Source of the DNA: CAZNHL01 sp964572965 | Lineage (GTDB): Bacteria > Bacteroidota > Bacteroidia > Cytophagales > UBA9547 | NCBI GenBank assembly: GCA_964572965.1 | Contig: CAZNHL010000047.1 | Location: forward strand, 1 to 37,754 | Direction: 5' to 3' | Length of the DNA: 37,754 bases | Shown here: in pieces, positions 1 to 9,328 of the stretch | Position numbering within the stretch: the first letter of the stretch is position 1 | Layout of the letters: each line of letters starts with the position of its first letter | The notes under the pieces: model-generated | What the model was told of the DNA's origin: nothing | The model's database searches: none | Seen by the model: the letters and a program-made list of their open reading frames with translations, nothing else | Position numbers and translations under genes: made by a program

Positions 1-1
1 T

Positions 2-1465
2 GAAAAAAGTATAACTGAAAAAATCATTCGTAATAATGATTCAAGTTTTGTAATGGAGGCATTGCTTTCGGCTAGCAAAGATCAGAGCCGGGAAACAGTC
101 AATGCTATTACTGTCAGGATAAATACCATTGAAAAAGAACTCAGGCAGGAAATTGCCAATCAGAAAACAGCTCAGAAAAAGATAAAAATCATTTACAAAA
201 AACTTCATGACACGTTTCTTAAAAAGTATGAGTCAGAGGCAAAGATGAGCCAGGTTTTTACCAATGGTGTTTATAATTGTGTCACAGCAACAGCTTTATA
301 TGCACATTTTTTACAACAATTAGGAGTTCCGTATGTAATTGAAGAATTACCGACACATGTATACCTGGTGGCTTATCCCAATACTGAAAAAATAATGATT
401 GAAACAACAAACCCAACATCAGGCTATTTTCAGTTCAATGAGGACTTTGTTAAGAGATATATTAACACACTTCAGAAATCAAAACTTATATCGCAGGAAG
501 AAATCAGTAAAGTGCCTATAAATGATCTTTTTAATAAGTATTATTTTAAAGACGGAGATATAACTTTTAAGCAGTTGGCAGGAATACATTACAGTAATCT
601 TGGTTTGTATGTTTACGAGGCCAAAAACAATGATGAAGCTTTGGAAGATTTTAAAAAGGCTTACTTGTATTACCCTTCTACGAGTAAACTCTTTTTGATT
701 TCTCAATCTCTCAGGAACCTTATAAGTGCGGCAACTTACCAGTCAGAGAAAGACATCTCTAATTATATTTTTCTTATTAAAATAGCTGAATATTCAGATA
801 ATGATATTACCGAAAAGCAGCTAGTAGGTGAATTTGGCCGAATTACAAACGAACAGTTAATTGCAAAGAGCAATTTTGCTTTGTATGATGATACTTACAG
901 AAAAATTACTGCAGTATTAGATAGTGGTAGTTTTAAAAGAGAAGTTGATTTCATTTATAATTATGAGTCAGGCCGTGCTTTTCTTGCATTGGGAAAATAT
1001 ACAAACGCTGAAGAAAAGCTTAAAGCAGCTTATCAGATGGAGCCTGGGAATGCTTATATCAATGAGATGTTAAGCATGTGTTTCCGTCAAAAAATAATTA
1101 ACATCAATAGTTCTCAAAAAGTATTAACACTGATCGACAAGACGCTGGCAGACTATCCGACATTAAAAGAAAATGCACTATTTGTGAATATTACTAACTC
1201 GTGTTATCTGGATCTGGCTTATCAGAACTTTTATAACGACGACATTACAAAAGGAGAAAGTTATTTAGCCAAATTTGAAGCAGATGCTGTAAAACATGCC
1301 GATATTGAATTCAATGAGAATTATGTTGAAAAGGCTTATTCTAACGCAGCAGTGGCTTATTATAAAAGAGGAAATAAAGTAAAAGCAAAAGCCGCTATAC
1401 AAAAAGGGTTAAAATACAGTCCTTCCAGCGAGCGGCTTAAGTTATTATTATCAGATATCAGGTAA
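2..1465 (+). CDS. Transglutaminase-like / TPR protein, 5' end cut off by window edge
   Basis: The frame is open through the left edge of the window (codons run from base 2 without a stop), so the ATG at 53 is probably internal and the true start lies outside. Numbering from that ATG, Cys76 (in the segment YNCVTATALY), His102 (THVYLV) and Glu117 (IMIETT) have the order and spacing of a transglutaminase-like Cys-His-acid triad, with Glu where Asp is usual. The rest is alpha-helical with TPR-like repeats near residues 175-230, 300-345 and 430-470. The likely role is a scaffold or peptidase-like protein, but the substrate is unknown. It runs convergently into the next gene with only two bases between stop codons. 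The fold assignment is inference from motif spacing; the TPR assignment is firmer. Confidence 0.6.
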   Translation, partial: EKSITEKIIRNNDSSFVMEALLSASKDQSRETVNAITVRINTIEKELRQEIANQKTAQKKIKIIYKKLHDTFLKKYESEAKMSQVFTNGVYNCVTATALYAHFLQQLGVPYVIEELPTHVYLVAYPNTEKIMIETTNPTSGYFQFNEDFVKRYINTLQKSKLISQEEISKVPINDLFNKYYFKDGDITFKQLAGIHYSNLGLYVYEAKNNDEALEDFKKAYLYYPSTSKLFLISQSLRNLISAATYQSEKDISNYIFLIKIAEYSDNDITEKQLVGEFGRITNEQLIAKSNFALYDDTYRKITAVLDSGSFKREVDFIYNYESGRAFLALGKYTNAEEKLKAAYQMEPGNAYINEMLSMCFRQKIININSSQKVLTLIDKTLADYPTLKENALFVNITNSCYLDLAYQNFYNDDITKGESYLAKFEADAVKHADIEFNENYVEKAYSNAAVAYYKRGNKVKAKAAIQKGLKYSPSSERLKLLLSDIR

Positions 1466-1467
1466 TT

Positions 1468-2313
1468 TTAATTTGATAACGCAATATTGATTTTCTTTGA
1501 GATTACCAGTTGTCTTGAATTATTCATAGTTATTTTGGCATTAACCTTTAAAGGAGCAATAAGTACTTCTCCTTCATCAACGTAAAAGGTTTTTGTAAAC
1601 CAGCCATCCTTTTTAGCAAGTGGAATTGTATATGGAGTTTTGGTGTTCTCGTCTTCAATTGTATAAAACTCTACGTTTTTAACTTCCTTATTGAGTTTAA
1701 AACGATAAGTACATTCCCCGGTGAGACGAAGTTTGTTATCTTGCTGTACAATAATGTAGTAGTCATATTTCTTTAATTTCCCCTGCTCATCATACTCTTT
1801 TAACCCTTCAAGTGGTTGCCCGCCGGAGAAATAGCAAAGGTATTTTATTTTTCCATCAGGATAATAAGCTGTTTGTTTTCCATCTTTTCTTCCATTATGC
1901 TGATTGAAGTCCTGATAAATTTGACCGTTTTCATAATAGGATTTAAAAAAACCGTTTTGAGTACCATATTTGTACTGAATCTTTTTTTCAAGGCTACCAT
2001 CGTTTCTGTAATAGGTACAAATACTATCCAGCTTTTCAGATTTGTAATATTCCGTTGATTTAATTTTTCCGTCTTCGTAGTAGCTTTTTTGAAGGCCTTT
2101 TCTCATTCCGTTCATGAAAGTAGCTTCTTGTTTCAATTTCCCACTTTCATAATAGCTTTTAGAAGGCCCATGATATCTTTTGTTTTTAAGACCTACTTCA
2201 AATTCAACCTGATTATTTTTATGATATCTAATGTATTTGTCTTTTGGTGTTTTAGCAGATTCGGAGCAGCTGAATAGTATAACCAGGAAGAAAAGGAAAT
2301 ATAGTTTTGACAT
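1468..2313 (-). CDS. YwqK/MORN-repeat-like lipoprotein
   Basis: A 281-residue protein with a lipoprotein signal peptide: a hydrophobic stretch ends at Cys16 in the lipobox ILFSC, so it should be acylated and sit in the envelope. Residues about 45-190 contain roughly six repeats of the form G-x-x-K-x-Y-Y-x-x-G-K-I/L-K, the pattern of YwqK/MORN-variant repeat proteins. Such proteins are common in Bacteroidota, and many are called 'antitoxin YwqK family' without functional evidence. The last 80 residues look like a small beta-rich domain. No partner gene that would suggest a toxin is adjacent. Function unknown; family assignment fairly secure. Confidence 0.75.
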   Translation of the reverse strand: MSKLYFLFFLVILFSCSESAKTPKDKYIRYHKNNQVEFEVGLKNKRYHGPSKSYYESGKLKQEATFMNGMRKGLQKSYYEDGKIKSTEYYKSEKLDSICTYYRNDGSLEKKIQYKYGTQNGFFKSYYENGQIYQDFNQHNGRKDGKQTAYYPDGKIKYLCYFSGGQPLEGLKEYDEQGKLKKYDYYIIVQQDNKLRLTGECTYRFKLNKEVKNVEFYTIEDENTKTPYTIPLAKKDGWFTKTFYVDEGEVLIAPLKVNAKITMNNSRQLVISKKINIALSN

Positions 2314-2330
2314 AGCTTATAAATATCCGG

Positions 2331-2338
2331 CAAAGGTA
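2331..2338 (-). promoter_or_regulatory. Candidate -7 element for the YwqK-like lipoprotein gene
   Basis: The plus strand reads CAAAGGTA, which is TACCTTTG on the minus strand and matches the Bacteroidota -7 consensus TAnnTTTG. It lies 18 bases upstream of the lipoprotein start codon. No TTG was found at the usual 19-base spacing, so support rests on the -7 box alone. Confidence 0.35.
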
Positions 2339-2584
2339 AAATAAAAAAAACCTGTTGAAGAGCACATAAGAAGAATTAATTTGATTTTTCCTGAGGACAT
2401 TTGCTCCAGGTCAGTCAATTGCCCCGTTAAAAATGATACACAAGAGTATCAGCAATAAGGCTGTAGAGAAAAAGAAAATTTAGCCTTCATTTTAGAATGG
2501 AAAGATAAAACTTGCTGAATTACAGTATAATTGGAAAAACTTCCGTAGAACACTCTAAGTAAGTGCTTAACGTTTTTTCAGCTA

Positions 2585-3373
2585 ATGGTCAACCGCTTAT
2601 TAAAAGTCTTTTGCTTTTATTTGATTCTCATTTTTCCGCTGTCGTTTTATTCTTTTGCGCAGACACAAACAGAGAATCAGTACTGGAATTCATTCCAGTT
2701 TACACAGTCAATCAAAGGAAAGTTTGTTTCAGAAGTAAACCTGGATCAGACTTTTACCAGTGGTACGCAACAAACTAATCCATTTTATAGAAACTCACAA
2801 CTGACATTCGGAGCCTGGATACATTATTATGCCACTCCGCGCTGGAAACTGTCATTCTTTCTGGCCTATTTTTATAATAGAGAAGTACCTGAAATCAGCC
2901 AGGATTTTTCACCGGAAATAAGGACAGCGGTACAGGGAATTTATTATATCAAAAAGCTCAGATATACGCTTACCAGCAGAACATGCCTGGAGGACAGAAG
3001 TATTGAAAACAATGAAGGTTATTTTGAGGTAGTTTATCGATTGAGGGAAATGATAAAATTGATGTATCCCATTAACGGGAAACAGATAAGGGCCGGAATT
3101 TTGTATGGAATAGCAAGTGATGAATTGTTTGTAAAAACCAGGAGCAGTGTAACGGGCGATGATTTTTTTGACAGAAACCGGCTTACGCTGGGTTTAGGGT
3201 ATTCTATAACCGATAACTTTCAGATAGAAGTGGCCTATGCAAACGAATATCTGCCAAGGACACCCAATGACAAGGTGTTTAATGCAATTTCTACTACAGT
3301 TGTTTTCAATAACCTTATTCCTAATATTCAGGATAAACTGAAAAAGAAACCTGCTGCTATAGCTGATGAATAG
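2585..3373 (+). CDS. DUF2490-type secreted / outer-membrane protein
   Basis: A 262-residue protein with a clear signal peptide (hydrophobic residues about 8-24, cleavage near FAQ). The mature part consists of alternating amphipathic beta-strands such as WKLSFFLAYFYNR and GLGYSITDNFQIEVAYANEY, consistent with a small outer-membrane beta-barrel. The pattern of an N-terminal W-x-x-F followed by repeated strand-turn units fits the DUF2490 family, whose function is not established. An overlapping frame beginning at 2563 is a shadow. No operon partner: the gene on the right is convergent. Confidence 0.7.
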   Translation: MVNRLLKVFCFYLILIFPLSFYSFAQTQTENQYWNSFQFTQSIKGKFVSEVNLDQTFTSGTQQTNPFYRNSQLTFGAWIHYYATPRWKLSFFLAYFYNREVPEISQDFSPEIRTAVQGIYYIKKLRYTLTSRTCLEDRSIENNEGYFEVVYRLREMIKLMYPINGKQIRAGILYGIASDELFVKTRSSVTGDDFFDRNRLTLGLGYSITDNFQIEVAYANEYLPRTPNDKVFNAISTTVVFNNLIPNIQDKLKKKPAAIADE

Positions 3374-3440
3374 TTATCCCGGCAGATTATTGGAATACAG
3401 CTTTGGCCTGGTTCTGCGAAATCTGCGATAGGAAAAAGCA

Positions 3441-3947
3441 TTATTTTTTCTTTTTATCATTAACAAAACAAGCGAGTTGTTCTCGTAGGGCAGACTTATG
3501 AAGCTTAAAGTTATAGGTCCTGATACCTTCTTCTTTTCCCATGTTGATTTTTACCTGATTGATGTCATTATTTAAAAAGAGGTCTAACTGGTCTTTTTTG
3601 ATGAGGTAGATTAGTACAAGGCTACTATCATTTTGAACATAGCGGGCATCAAACTGTTCTAGTTGTGTACTGTCACCGTTTGACAGTTTTACAGAAAGCT
3701 TTTTGTTAAACTTCTCACCTTTGCTTTTTTCAGGAAAGGGACTTGGCTCTAAACCTAAATAGTAGTCTTCCTTGTCGGTGATAATTTCCCCGTGCAATTG
3801 TTTTACTTCAGTCCAGTAAAAGCGCATTGAAGGAAGATAATAGAACAAGGAACCATCAGGCCTGACGCGCTGGGTAACGCCGTCGCACTGAGCAAATAAC
3901 GGAGTAGTTAGCATGCTTAAAAAGAAAACAGTCAGAATATGCTTCAT
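3441..3947 (-). CDS. Small secreted protein of unknown function
   Basis: A 168-residue protein with a typical signal peptide (MKHILTVFFLSMLTTPLFAQ) and probable cleavage before or after AQ. The mature chain is about 148 residues, mixed in charge, with only two cysteines (one directly after the cleavage site, one near the C-terminus) and a Lys-rich tail. I do not recognise a family. It stands alone, converging with the DUF2490 gene and lying downstream of uvrA on the same strand, separated from it by 248 bases. Confidence 0.7.
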   Translation of the reverse strand: MKHILTVFFLSMLTTPLFAQCDGVTQRVRPDGSLFYYLPSMRFYWTEVKQLHGEIITDKEDYYLGLEPSPFPEKSKGEKFNKKLSVKLSNGDSTQLEQFDARYVQNDSSLVLIYLIKKDQLDLFLNNDINQVKINMGKEEGIRTYNFKLHKSALREQLACFVNDKKKK

Positions 3948-4122
3948 CCTTTATATTGGTTATCAGATAATATTCATACGGAAAATGCTAATTAAAAATT
4001 TAGAAGCAACGTTTTGTGCTGATAGTGGTAAAGGCAAGCACAAGCGTAACAAGTGAACATAAAAGTTTTTGCATAGCTAAGAAGAAGTTAAAAATCAGCC
4101 ACTGGCTATAGCTATTCAATAC

Positions 4123-4168
4123 GAAGGAAGTACGCTGGGGTTTTTATAACTCCTTGAGTACTTCCTTC
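4123..4168 (-). terminator. Hairpin downstream of uvrA, weak terminator candidate
   Basis: An 11-base perfect inverted repeat (GAAGGAAGTAC and its complement, 4123-4133 with 4158-4168) flanks a 24-base interior that itself contains a shorter imperfect stem. It sits 28 bases past the uvrA stop codon. There is no U-rich run after it on the minus strand, so intrinsic termination is uncertain; it may instead be a 3'-end stabilising hairpin. Confidence 0.4.
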
Positions 4169-4195
4169 ATACAAAAACTATATATGACTTGTCTC

Positions 4196-7048
4196 TTAGC
4201 TCAACTTTTCTTTTAAGAATCGGGCAGTGATATTGTTCTTTTCTTTGATCATATCTTCTGGTGTTCCTTCAAACATAATCTGGCCGCCTTTGTCTCCACC
4301 GTCAGGCCCAAGGTCAATAATCCAGTCGGCAGATTTGATCACTTCCATATTGTGTTCAATAACCAGCACTGTATTGCCTTGTTCAACCAATGCGTTTAAT
4401 GCTTTCAACAATTTGCTGATGTCATGAAAATGCAGACCAGTTGTAGGTTCATCAAAGATAAAGAACATGTCTTTGGCAGAATCTCCGGTACCTTTGCCCA
4501 AATAAGACGCCAGTTTAACCCGTTGTGCTTCACCACCAGAAAGTGTGTTAGATGACTGACCAAGACCGATATAACCCATGCCGACTTCTCTGAGAACAAC
4601 CAGTTTTTCAACGATTTTATTTTGCTCTTTGAAGAAATCTATGGCGTTGTCTACTGTCATGTCCAACACATCAGAAATATCTTTCTCTTTATATTTTACT
4701 TCTAAAATTTCTTGTTTGAAACGCTTGCCATGGCAACTTTCACATTTCAGGTAAATGTCGGCCATGAACTGCATCTCAATTTTTACTTCACCTTCACCCT
4801 GGCAAACTTCACAGCGACCACCGTCAACGTTGAAAGAAAAATGCGATGGTTTGTAAGCCCGGGTTTTTGCCAGAGGCTGTTCTGAATATAAATTTCTGAT
4901 CTGATCGTAAATCTTCAGATAAGTTACCGGATTTGATCTTGACGATTTACCGATTGGGTTCTGATCAACAAATTCTACCTGTGATACTGTTTGTAAGTCA
5001 CCATCTATTTTATCAAACTTGCCTGTAAACTCATGGAAACCTCCATAAATTTTCTGCAATGCAGGATATAATACTTTTTTGATCAGTGTCGACTTCCCGG
5101 AACCACTCACGCCTGTTACTACGGTCAGTGTATTCAGAGGGAATTTAGTAGATACATTTTTCAGGTTATTTTCCCTGGCGCCTTCTATTGAGATGGCTCT
5201 TGACCATTTACGTCTGAATTTTGGTACCGGAATTTTCTCAAGGTTATTCAGGTACTTGTAGGTATGTGAACGTGTCAGGTCAAAGCCATTTGCTTTTTCA
5301 GGGAGATGACCATCTTTTACCTCCATCTGGAAAACAAGTTCTCCTCCTCCTGTTCCTGCGTTTGGTCCGATATCAATTAACTGATCGGCAGCCCGCATTA
5401 CCTCTTCTTCATGTTCAACTACTACTACAGTATTGCCGAGCGCCTGTAAAGAACGCATTACTCCAATCAGCCTGTGAGTGTCGCGGGGGTGTAAGCCAAT
5501 ACTTGGTTCATCCAGTACATACATAGATCCTACGAGTGCACTGCCCAACGAAGTTGCCAGTTTGATACGCTGGAACTCTCCACCCGATAAGGTAGACGTT
5601 AACCTATTTAAAGTAAGGTAACCTAACCCAACCTGACCGAGATAACTTAAACGCGCTTTGATTTCAGGTAAAAGCCTTTGAGCTACTTTTTCTTCAAAAG
5701 CTGTCAGTTCAAGCTTATTAAAGAATACTTCAGCATCGCTGATAGGAAGCAGAACTACGTCTTGGATTGATTTACCTGCAATTTTTACGTAAGATGCATC
5801 CTTACGAAGTCTTGTACCGCGGCAATCCGGGCAAACAGTACGGCCACGGTAACGTGAAAGCATTACACGGTATTGGATTTTGTGTGTCTGACTTTCCAGG
5901 AAAGCGAAGAAATCATTTAAGCCTTTGAAATATTTATTTCCTTCCCAGATTAATGTCTTCTCAGCATCACTTAATTCATTATAAGGTCTATGGATCGGGA
6001 AATCAAAGCGTATTCCATTTTTAATCAATGGCTCAACCCATTCACCCATCTTTTCTGTTTTCCATGGGGCAATTGCTCCTTCAAAAACAGAAAGTCCTTT
6101 GTTTGGGATTACCAGGTCTTCGTCAATACCAAGTACATGGCCAAAGCCTTCGCAAGTACGGCATGCGCCGTAAGGGTTGTTGAAACTAAAAAAGTTGACA
6201 CTCGGTACTTCAAAAGTGATTCCGTCAAGTTCAAAACGATCGGAGAAATTCCTTTTTTCTTTACCAATAATTTCAACTTCACAAACTCCGTCACCTTGAA
6301 AAAAGGCAGTTTGTATACTGTCATTTACACGGAATACACTGTCTTCATCTGCTTTGTTGACAGCAGTTCTGTCAATTAAAATATGTACATCTCCGGAATC
6401 GGGTAATGCTTTTTCTTCTGCTAAAAGTTCTTCAATGAACTGTAAATTTCCATCTATTACTACTCTGGCAAAACCTTTTTGCAGCAAAATGCCCAGCTCC
6501 TGTTTCAATGTCCGCTGAAACTTCAGACGCAGAGGTGCAGTGATAACAACACGAGTTCCGTCTGCCTGACTGAAAATATAATCAGCAACGTCGTTAACAT
6601 TGTCTTTTTTTACTTCATTTCCCGAAACCGGTGAAATAGTATGCCCTATTCTTGAATAAAGCAATTTAAGGTAATCGTAAATTTCGGTAGTAGTACCTAC
6701 AGTTGAACGCGGGTTTTTAGTGTTCACGCGCTGCTCAATAGCAATAGCCGGAGAAATACCTTTGATATATTCTACTTCCGGCTTTTCCATACGGCCAAGA
6801 AACTGGCGGGCATAGGAGCTTAGGCTTTCTACATAAATCCTTTGGCCTTCTGCATAAAGAGTATCGAAGGCAAGAGATGATTTTCCGGAACCGGAGAGCC
6901 CTGTTATAACTACAAATTTGTTGCGGGGAATAGCGACCGAAAGGTTCTTTAGGTTGTTAACCTTTGCGCCTTTGATGATGATATATTCTTTAGGATCGAG
7001 AAGATCGATCGCTTCCTGATTTGTGATAATTTCAGCCTTTTTCGACAT
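4196..7048 (-). CDS. uvrA: Excinuclease ABC subunit UvrA
   Basis: A 950-residue protein of the usual UvrA length. UvrA is the damage-sensing ATPase of nucleotide excision repair and loads UvrB onto DNA lesions. Two ABC ATPase modules are visible: Walker A GLSGSGKSS at residues 50-58 with signature LSGGEFQRIKLA later in that half, and Walker A GVSGSGKST near 645-655 with signature LSGGEAQRVKLA and Walker B FIFDEPTTGLH. Zinc-binding CxxC pairs include CRTC and CPDC in the first half and CEVC...CESC near 745-775. The UvrB-binding region contains YVESLSSYARQFLG and IEQR. It appears monocistronic; the 79-base gap upstream separates it from the exporter genes on the same strand. Confidence 0.98.
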   Translation of the reverse strand: MSKKAEIITNQEAIDLLDPKEYIIIKGAKVNNLKNLSVAIPRNKFVVITGLSGSGKSSLAFDTLYAEGQRIYVESLSSYARQFLGRMEKPEVEYIKGISPAIAIEQRVNTKNPRSTVGTTTEIYDYLKLLYSRIGHTISPVSGNEVKKDNVNDVADYIFSQADGTRVVITAPLRLKFQRTLKQELGILLQKGFARVVIDGNLQFIEELLAEEKALPDSGDVHILIDRTAVNKADEDSVFRVNDSIQTAFFQGDGVCEVEIIGKEKRNFSDRFELDGITFEVPSVNFFSFNNPYGACRTCEGFGHVLGIDEDLVIPNKGLSVFEGAIAPWKTEKMGEWVEPLIKNGIRFDFPIHRPYNELSDAEKTLIWEGNKYFKGLNDFFAFLESQTHKIQYRVMLSRYRGRTVCPDCRGTRLRKDASYVKIAGKSIQDVVLLPISDAEVFFNKLELTAFEEKVAQRLLPEIKARLSYLGQVGLGYLTLNRLTSTLSGGEFQRIKLATSLGSALVGSMYVLDEPSIGLHPRDTHRLIGVMRSLQALGNTVVVVEHEEEVMRAADQLIDIGPNAGTGGGELVFQMEVKDGHLPEKANGFDLTRSHTYKYLNNLEKIPVPKFRRKWSRAISIEGARENNLKNVSTKFPLNTLTVVTGVSGSGKSTLIKKVLYPALQKIYGGFHEFTGKFDKIDGDLQTVSQVEFVDQNPIGKSSRSNPVTYLKIYDQIRNLYSEQPLAKTRAYKPSHFSFNVDGGRCEVCQGEGEVKIEMQFMADIYLKCESCHGKRFKQEILEVKYKEKDISDVLDMTVDNAIDFFKEQNKIVEKLVVLREVGMGYIGLGQSSNTLSGGEAQRVKLASYLGKGTGDSAKDMFFIFDEPTTGLHFHDISKLLKALNALVEQGNTVLVIEHNMEVIKSADWIIDLGPDGGDKGGQIMFEGTPEDMIKEKNNITARFLKEKLS

Positions 7049-7127
7049 AACATGCTAAGATACAAAATTGAGCGCTTGAATTATTTTGTAGCTCATGAAA
7101 TTTTACCGCAAAGCCGTTAAATTTGCT

Positions 7128-8423
7128 TTATCCTTTCAACCACTTAAAAATCAAAGACCAGCTTGCTTTGTTGCCGTAAGAAAGAATGCCTACTTTGTAA
7201 ATTCTGCCTGCCAGCCATGTGACCAATACACAGGAAGAAATTAATAAACCGATAGATAATAGTACTTCAGATAAAGGAACGCCAAACGGAGCTCTGAGTA
7301 GCATCACAACGGGTGAAGTAAATGGTATAATAGACAACCAGAATGCGAAGTCTCCCATTGGGTTTTGCAATATCCATTGAAGGAGCACGATGCAGGCAAT
7401 TAAAGGAAAAGTAATCGGCAGCATGAATTGCTGAGTATCGGTTTCGTTGTCAACAGCAGAGCCAACCGCTGCAAAAAGACCTCCGTAAAGTATATACCCC
7501 CCTATAAAGTAAATCATGAACAACAATAACAGCATTGGGAGATGTGCACTTTCAATACCATTTAAGATAGTATTCATTTCCATTGCCTGAGCGGTGTCAG
7601 TCAGCTGGCCTAATGTTGAGTGTATGTTTTCATTATTGAAGCGAGCTACCTGAAAACGTTCATAAATCCAGAGAATAAAAGCCCCTGTCATTGTAAGCCA
7701 TATTACAAATTGTGTGAAGCCAACAAGCATAATACCTGTTATTTTGCCGGCCATCAATTCAAAAGGTTTTACTGAAGTTACCACCAATTCAACAATACGG
7801 TTGGTTTTTTCTTCCATTACCCCGCGCATTACCTGAACCCCATACATGAAAATGAAAAAGTAAATCAGAATAGCACCGAAAAGGCCTGCGGTAAAGGCAA
7901 CAGCATTGCCACCGTTTTCTTCATCAATAAGTGTTGTTGTCCAGTTGAATAGACTTTTCTGTGAAAGGAGGTCGCTGTTTAGGCCAGCACTTACAAGTTT
8001 GTTTTCCCTACAGATTTGGGCAATGTCCTCTTTAATGTTTTGCTCCAACTGTTTATTGTTAATCCCTTTATGCAAAAGTTGAAGTTCTATGGGTTTTGTT
8101 TTGTCCTGGCTTGAGATGAGCAAAAGGTATTCGTAATCACTTTGCATAAAATTAGCAATTACCTGATTTCGCTCTCCAGAGAGCCACATATAACTTATGT
8201 GTTCTTTTACAGGAAGCTTACGGTAAAATTGCTGAGGATTTCCTTCTTCGTGTACTGTAATGATGTGATTCCCGGAGTTTTTAATTGCAAGTCCTAAGGG
8301 TACAACTAATATGATTGCCATTACTACAGGACCTATAAGACTCATCCACAGAAAAGACTTTTTCCTTACCCTTGTCAGGTATTCCCGTTGGAGAATAAGT
8401 AATATTTTGTTTAGAGAGCTCAT
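7128..8423 (-). CDS. ABC-2 type exporter permease (NatB-like)
   Basis: A 431-residue integral membrane protein: one TM helix near residues 28-50, a large non-cytoplasmic region of about 110 residues, then about five to six TM helices in the C-terminal half (from about residue 170). The segment MRGVMEEKTNRIVELVVTSVKPFELMAGKI is split here as EEKTNRIVELVVTS, a hallmark of the ABC-2 permease family that includes NatB and ABC-2 multidrug or Na+ exporters. Its start overlaps the stop of the ATPase gene by four bases (ATGA), so the two are almost certainly translationally coupled and form one exporter. Substrate unknown. Confidence 0.9.
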   Translation of the reverse strand: MSSLNKILLILQREYLTRVRKKSFLWMSLIGPVVMAIILVVPLGLAIKNSGNHIITVHEEGNPQQFYRKLPVKEHISYMWLSGERNQVIANFMQSDYEYLLLISSQDKTKPIELQLLHKGINNKQLEQNIKEDIAQICRENKLVSAGLNSDLLSQKSLFNWTTTLIDEENGGNAVAFTAGLFGAILIYFFIFMYGVQVMRGVMEEKTNRIVELVVTSVKPFELMAGKITGIMLVGFTQFVIWLTMTGAFILWIYERFQVARFNNENIHSTLGQLTDTAQAMEMNTILNGIESAHLPMLLLLFMIYFIGGYILYGGLFAAVGSAVDNETDTQQFMLPITFPLIACIVLLQWILQNPMGDFAFWLSIIPFTSPVVMLLRAPFGVPLSEVLLSIGLLISSCVLVTWLAGRIYKVGILSYGNKASWSLIFKWLKG

Positions 8424-9301
8424 TTAACCAATTGAATAAAAATATCATTCATTGAAGGTATTTCTTCCTGAATGTTAAATAACTCTACCTGATTCAGTAT
8501 AGTTTTTAACAAACTGTTAAGGGAAAAACCTTGTTCTAATTTGATTGAGGAAAAGGTTCTGCCATTTCTATGTTCAGAATATAATACATTCACTTCTTTT
8601 GGCCATTCAGGCACAGTGTCGGATTCTACTATAAAGTTGAGATTCCTGTATTGCGAAAACAATTGTTCTTTCGACTGGCACAGAATTACCTTCGAATTAT
8701 TAAGAAAAACCAGCTGGTCACAAAGCTCTTCAACAGTTTCCATTCTGTGTGTTGCTAAAATGATTGCTTTCCCCTGGTCACGCAGCTCAAGAATGAGCTT
8801 TTTCATTATATCTGCATTTACAGGATCGAAACCTGTAAATGGTTCATCTAAGATAATAAGATCAGGATTATGGATAAGAGCTGCTACAAACTGTACTTTT
8901 TGCTGCATGCCCTTTGACAGGTCTTCCAGTGGTCTGTTTTCCCAATCTTTGATTTCAAGTCTTGTAGCCCAGGTTTCCCACTGTGCATTTGCTTCTTGTT
9001 TCGATAAGCCTTTCAGGTTTGCCAGGTAGCGAATCTGTTCGCCGACTTTCATCTTTTTATAAAGACCGCGCTCTTCAGGCAGGTAACCAATTCCTCCGCT
9101 TGTCTTTACGCCTTTTAAAAGAACCTCGCCTTTATCTGCCTGCAGGATTCCTGTAATGATACGGATAAGGGTTGTTTTGCCGGCACCATTGGGGCCAAGT
9201 AAGCCTGTAATGCTTCCCGGAGTCAATTCAAAACTAACATCGTCCAGTGCAGGAGCGGCGCCGTATTTTTTAGAAAGGTTACTAACTTTTAAGATCGACA
9301 A
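8420..9301 (-). CDS. ABC transporter ATP-binding protein (NatA-like)
   Basis: A 293-residue cytoplasmic ATPase powering the permease encoded immediately downstream. Walker A LLGPNGAGKTTLI lies near residues 35-45, the signature is LSKGMQQKVQ, Walker B is LIILDEPFTGFDP, and the switch His is in ILATHRMETVE. The C-terminal 80 residues after the nucleotide-binding domain match the accessory tail common in NatA/DUF4162-type ATPases. It overlaps the permease gene by four bases and follows the secreted-protein gene by 27 bases, so the three are probably cotranscribed. Confidence 0.93.
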   Translation of the reverse strand: MSILKVSNLSKKYGAAPALDDVSFELTPGSITGLLGPNGAGKTTLIRIITGILQADKGEVLLKGVKTSGGIGYLPEERGLYKKMKVGEQIRYLANLKGLSKQEANAQWETWATRLEIKDWENRPLEDLSKGMQQKVQFVAALIHNPDLIILDEPFTGFDPVNADIMKKLILELRDQGKAIILATHRMETVEELCDQLVFLNNSKVILCQSKEQLFSQYRNLNFIVESDTVPEWPKEVNVLYSEHRNGRTFSSIKLEQGFSLNSLLKTILNQVELFNIQEEIPSMNDIFIQLVK

Positions 9302-9328
9302 GACTATAATGTTTGTCGTAAAGATAGG

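Noticed and set aside
3382..3426. Inverted repeat GCAGATT...AATCTGC between two convergent genes
   Set aside because: Seven-base arms with a 31-base loop; too weak for a terminator call.
5221..5526. 101-residue frame on the plus strand within uvrA
   Set aside because: Antisense shadow of a certain gene; low-complexity leucine-rich sequence and no promoter.
8541..9029. 162-residue frame opposite the ABC ATPase
   Set aside because: Shadow; Ser/Cys/Phe-rich translation typical of an antisense reading.
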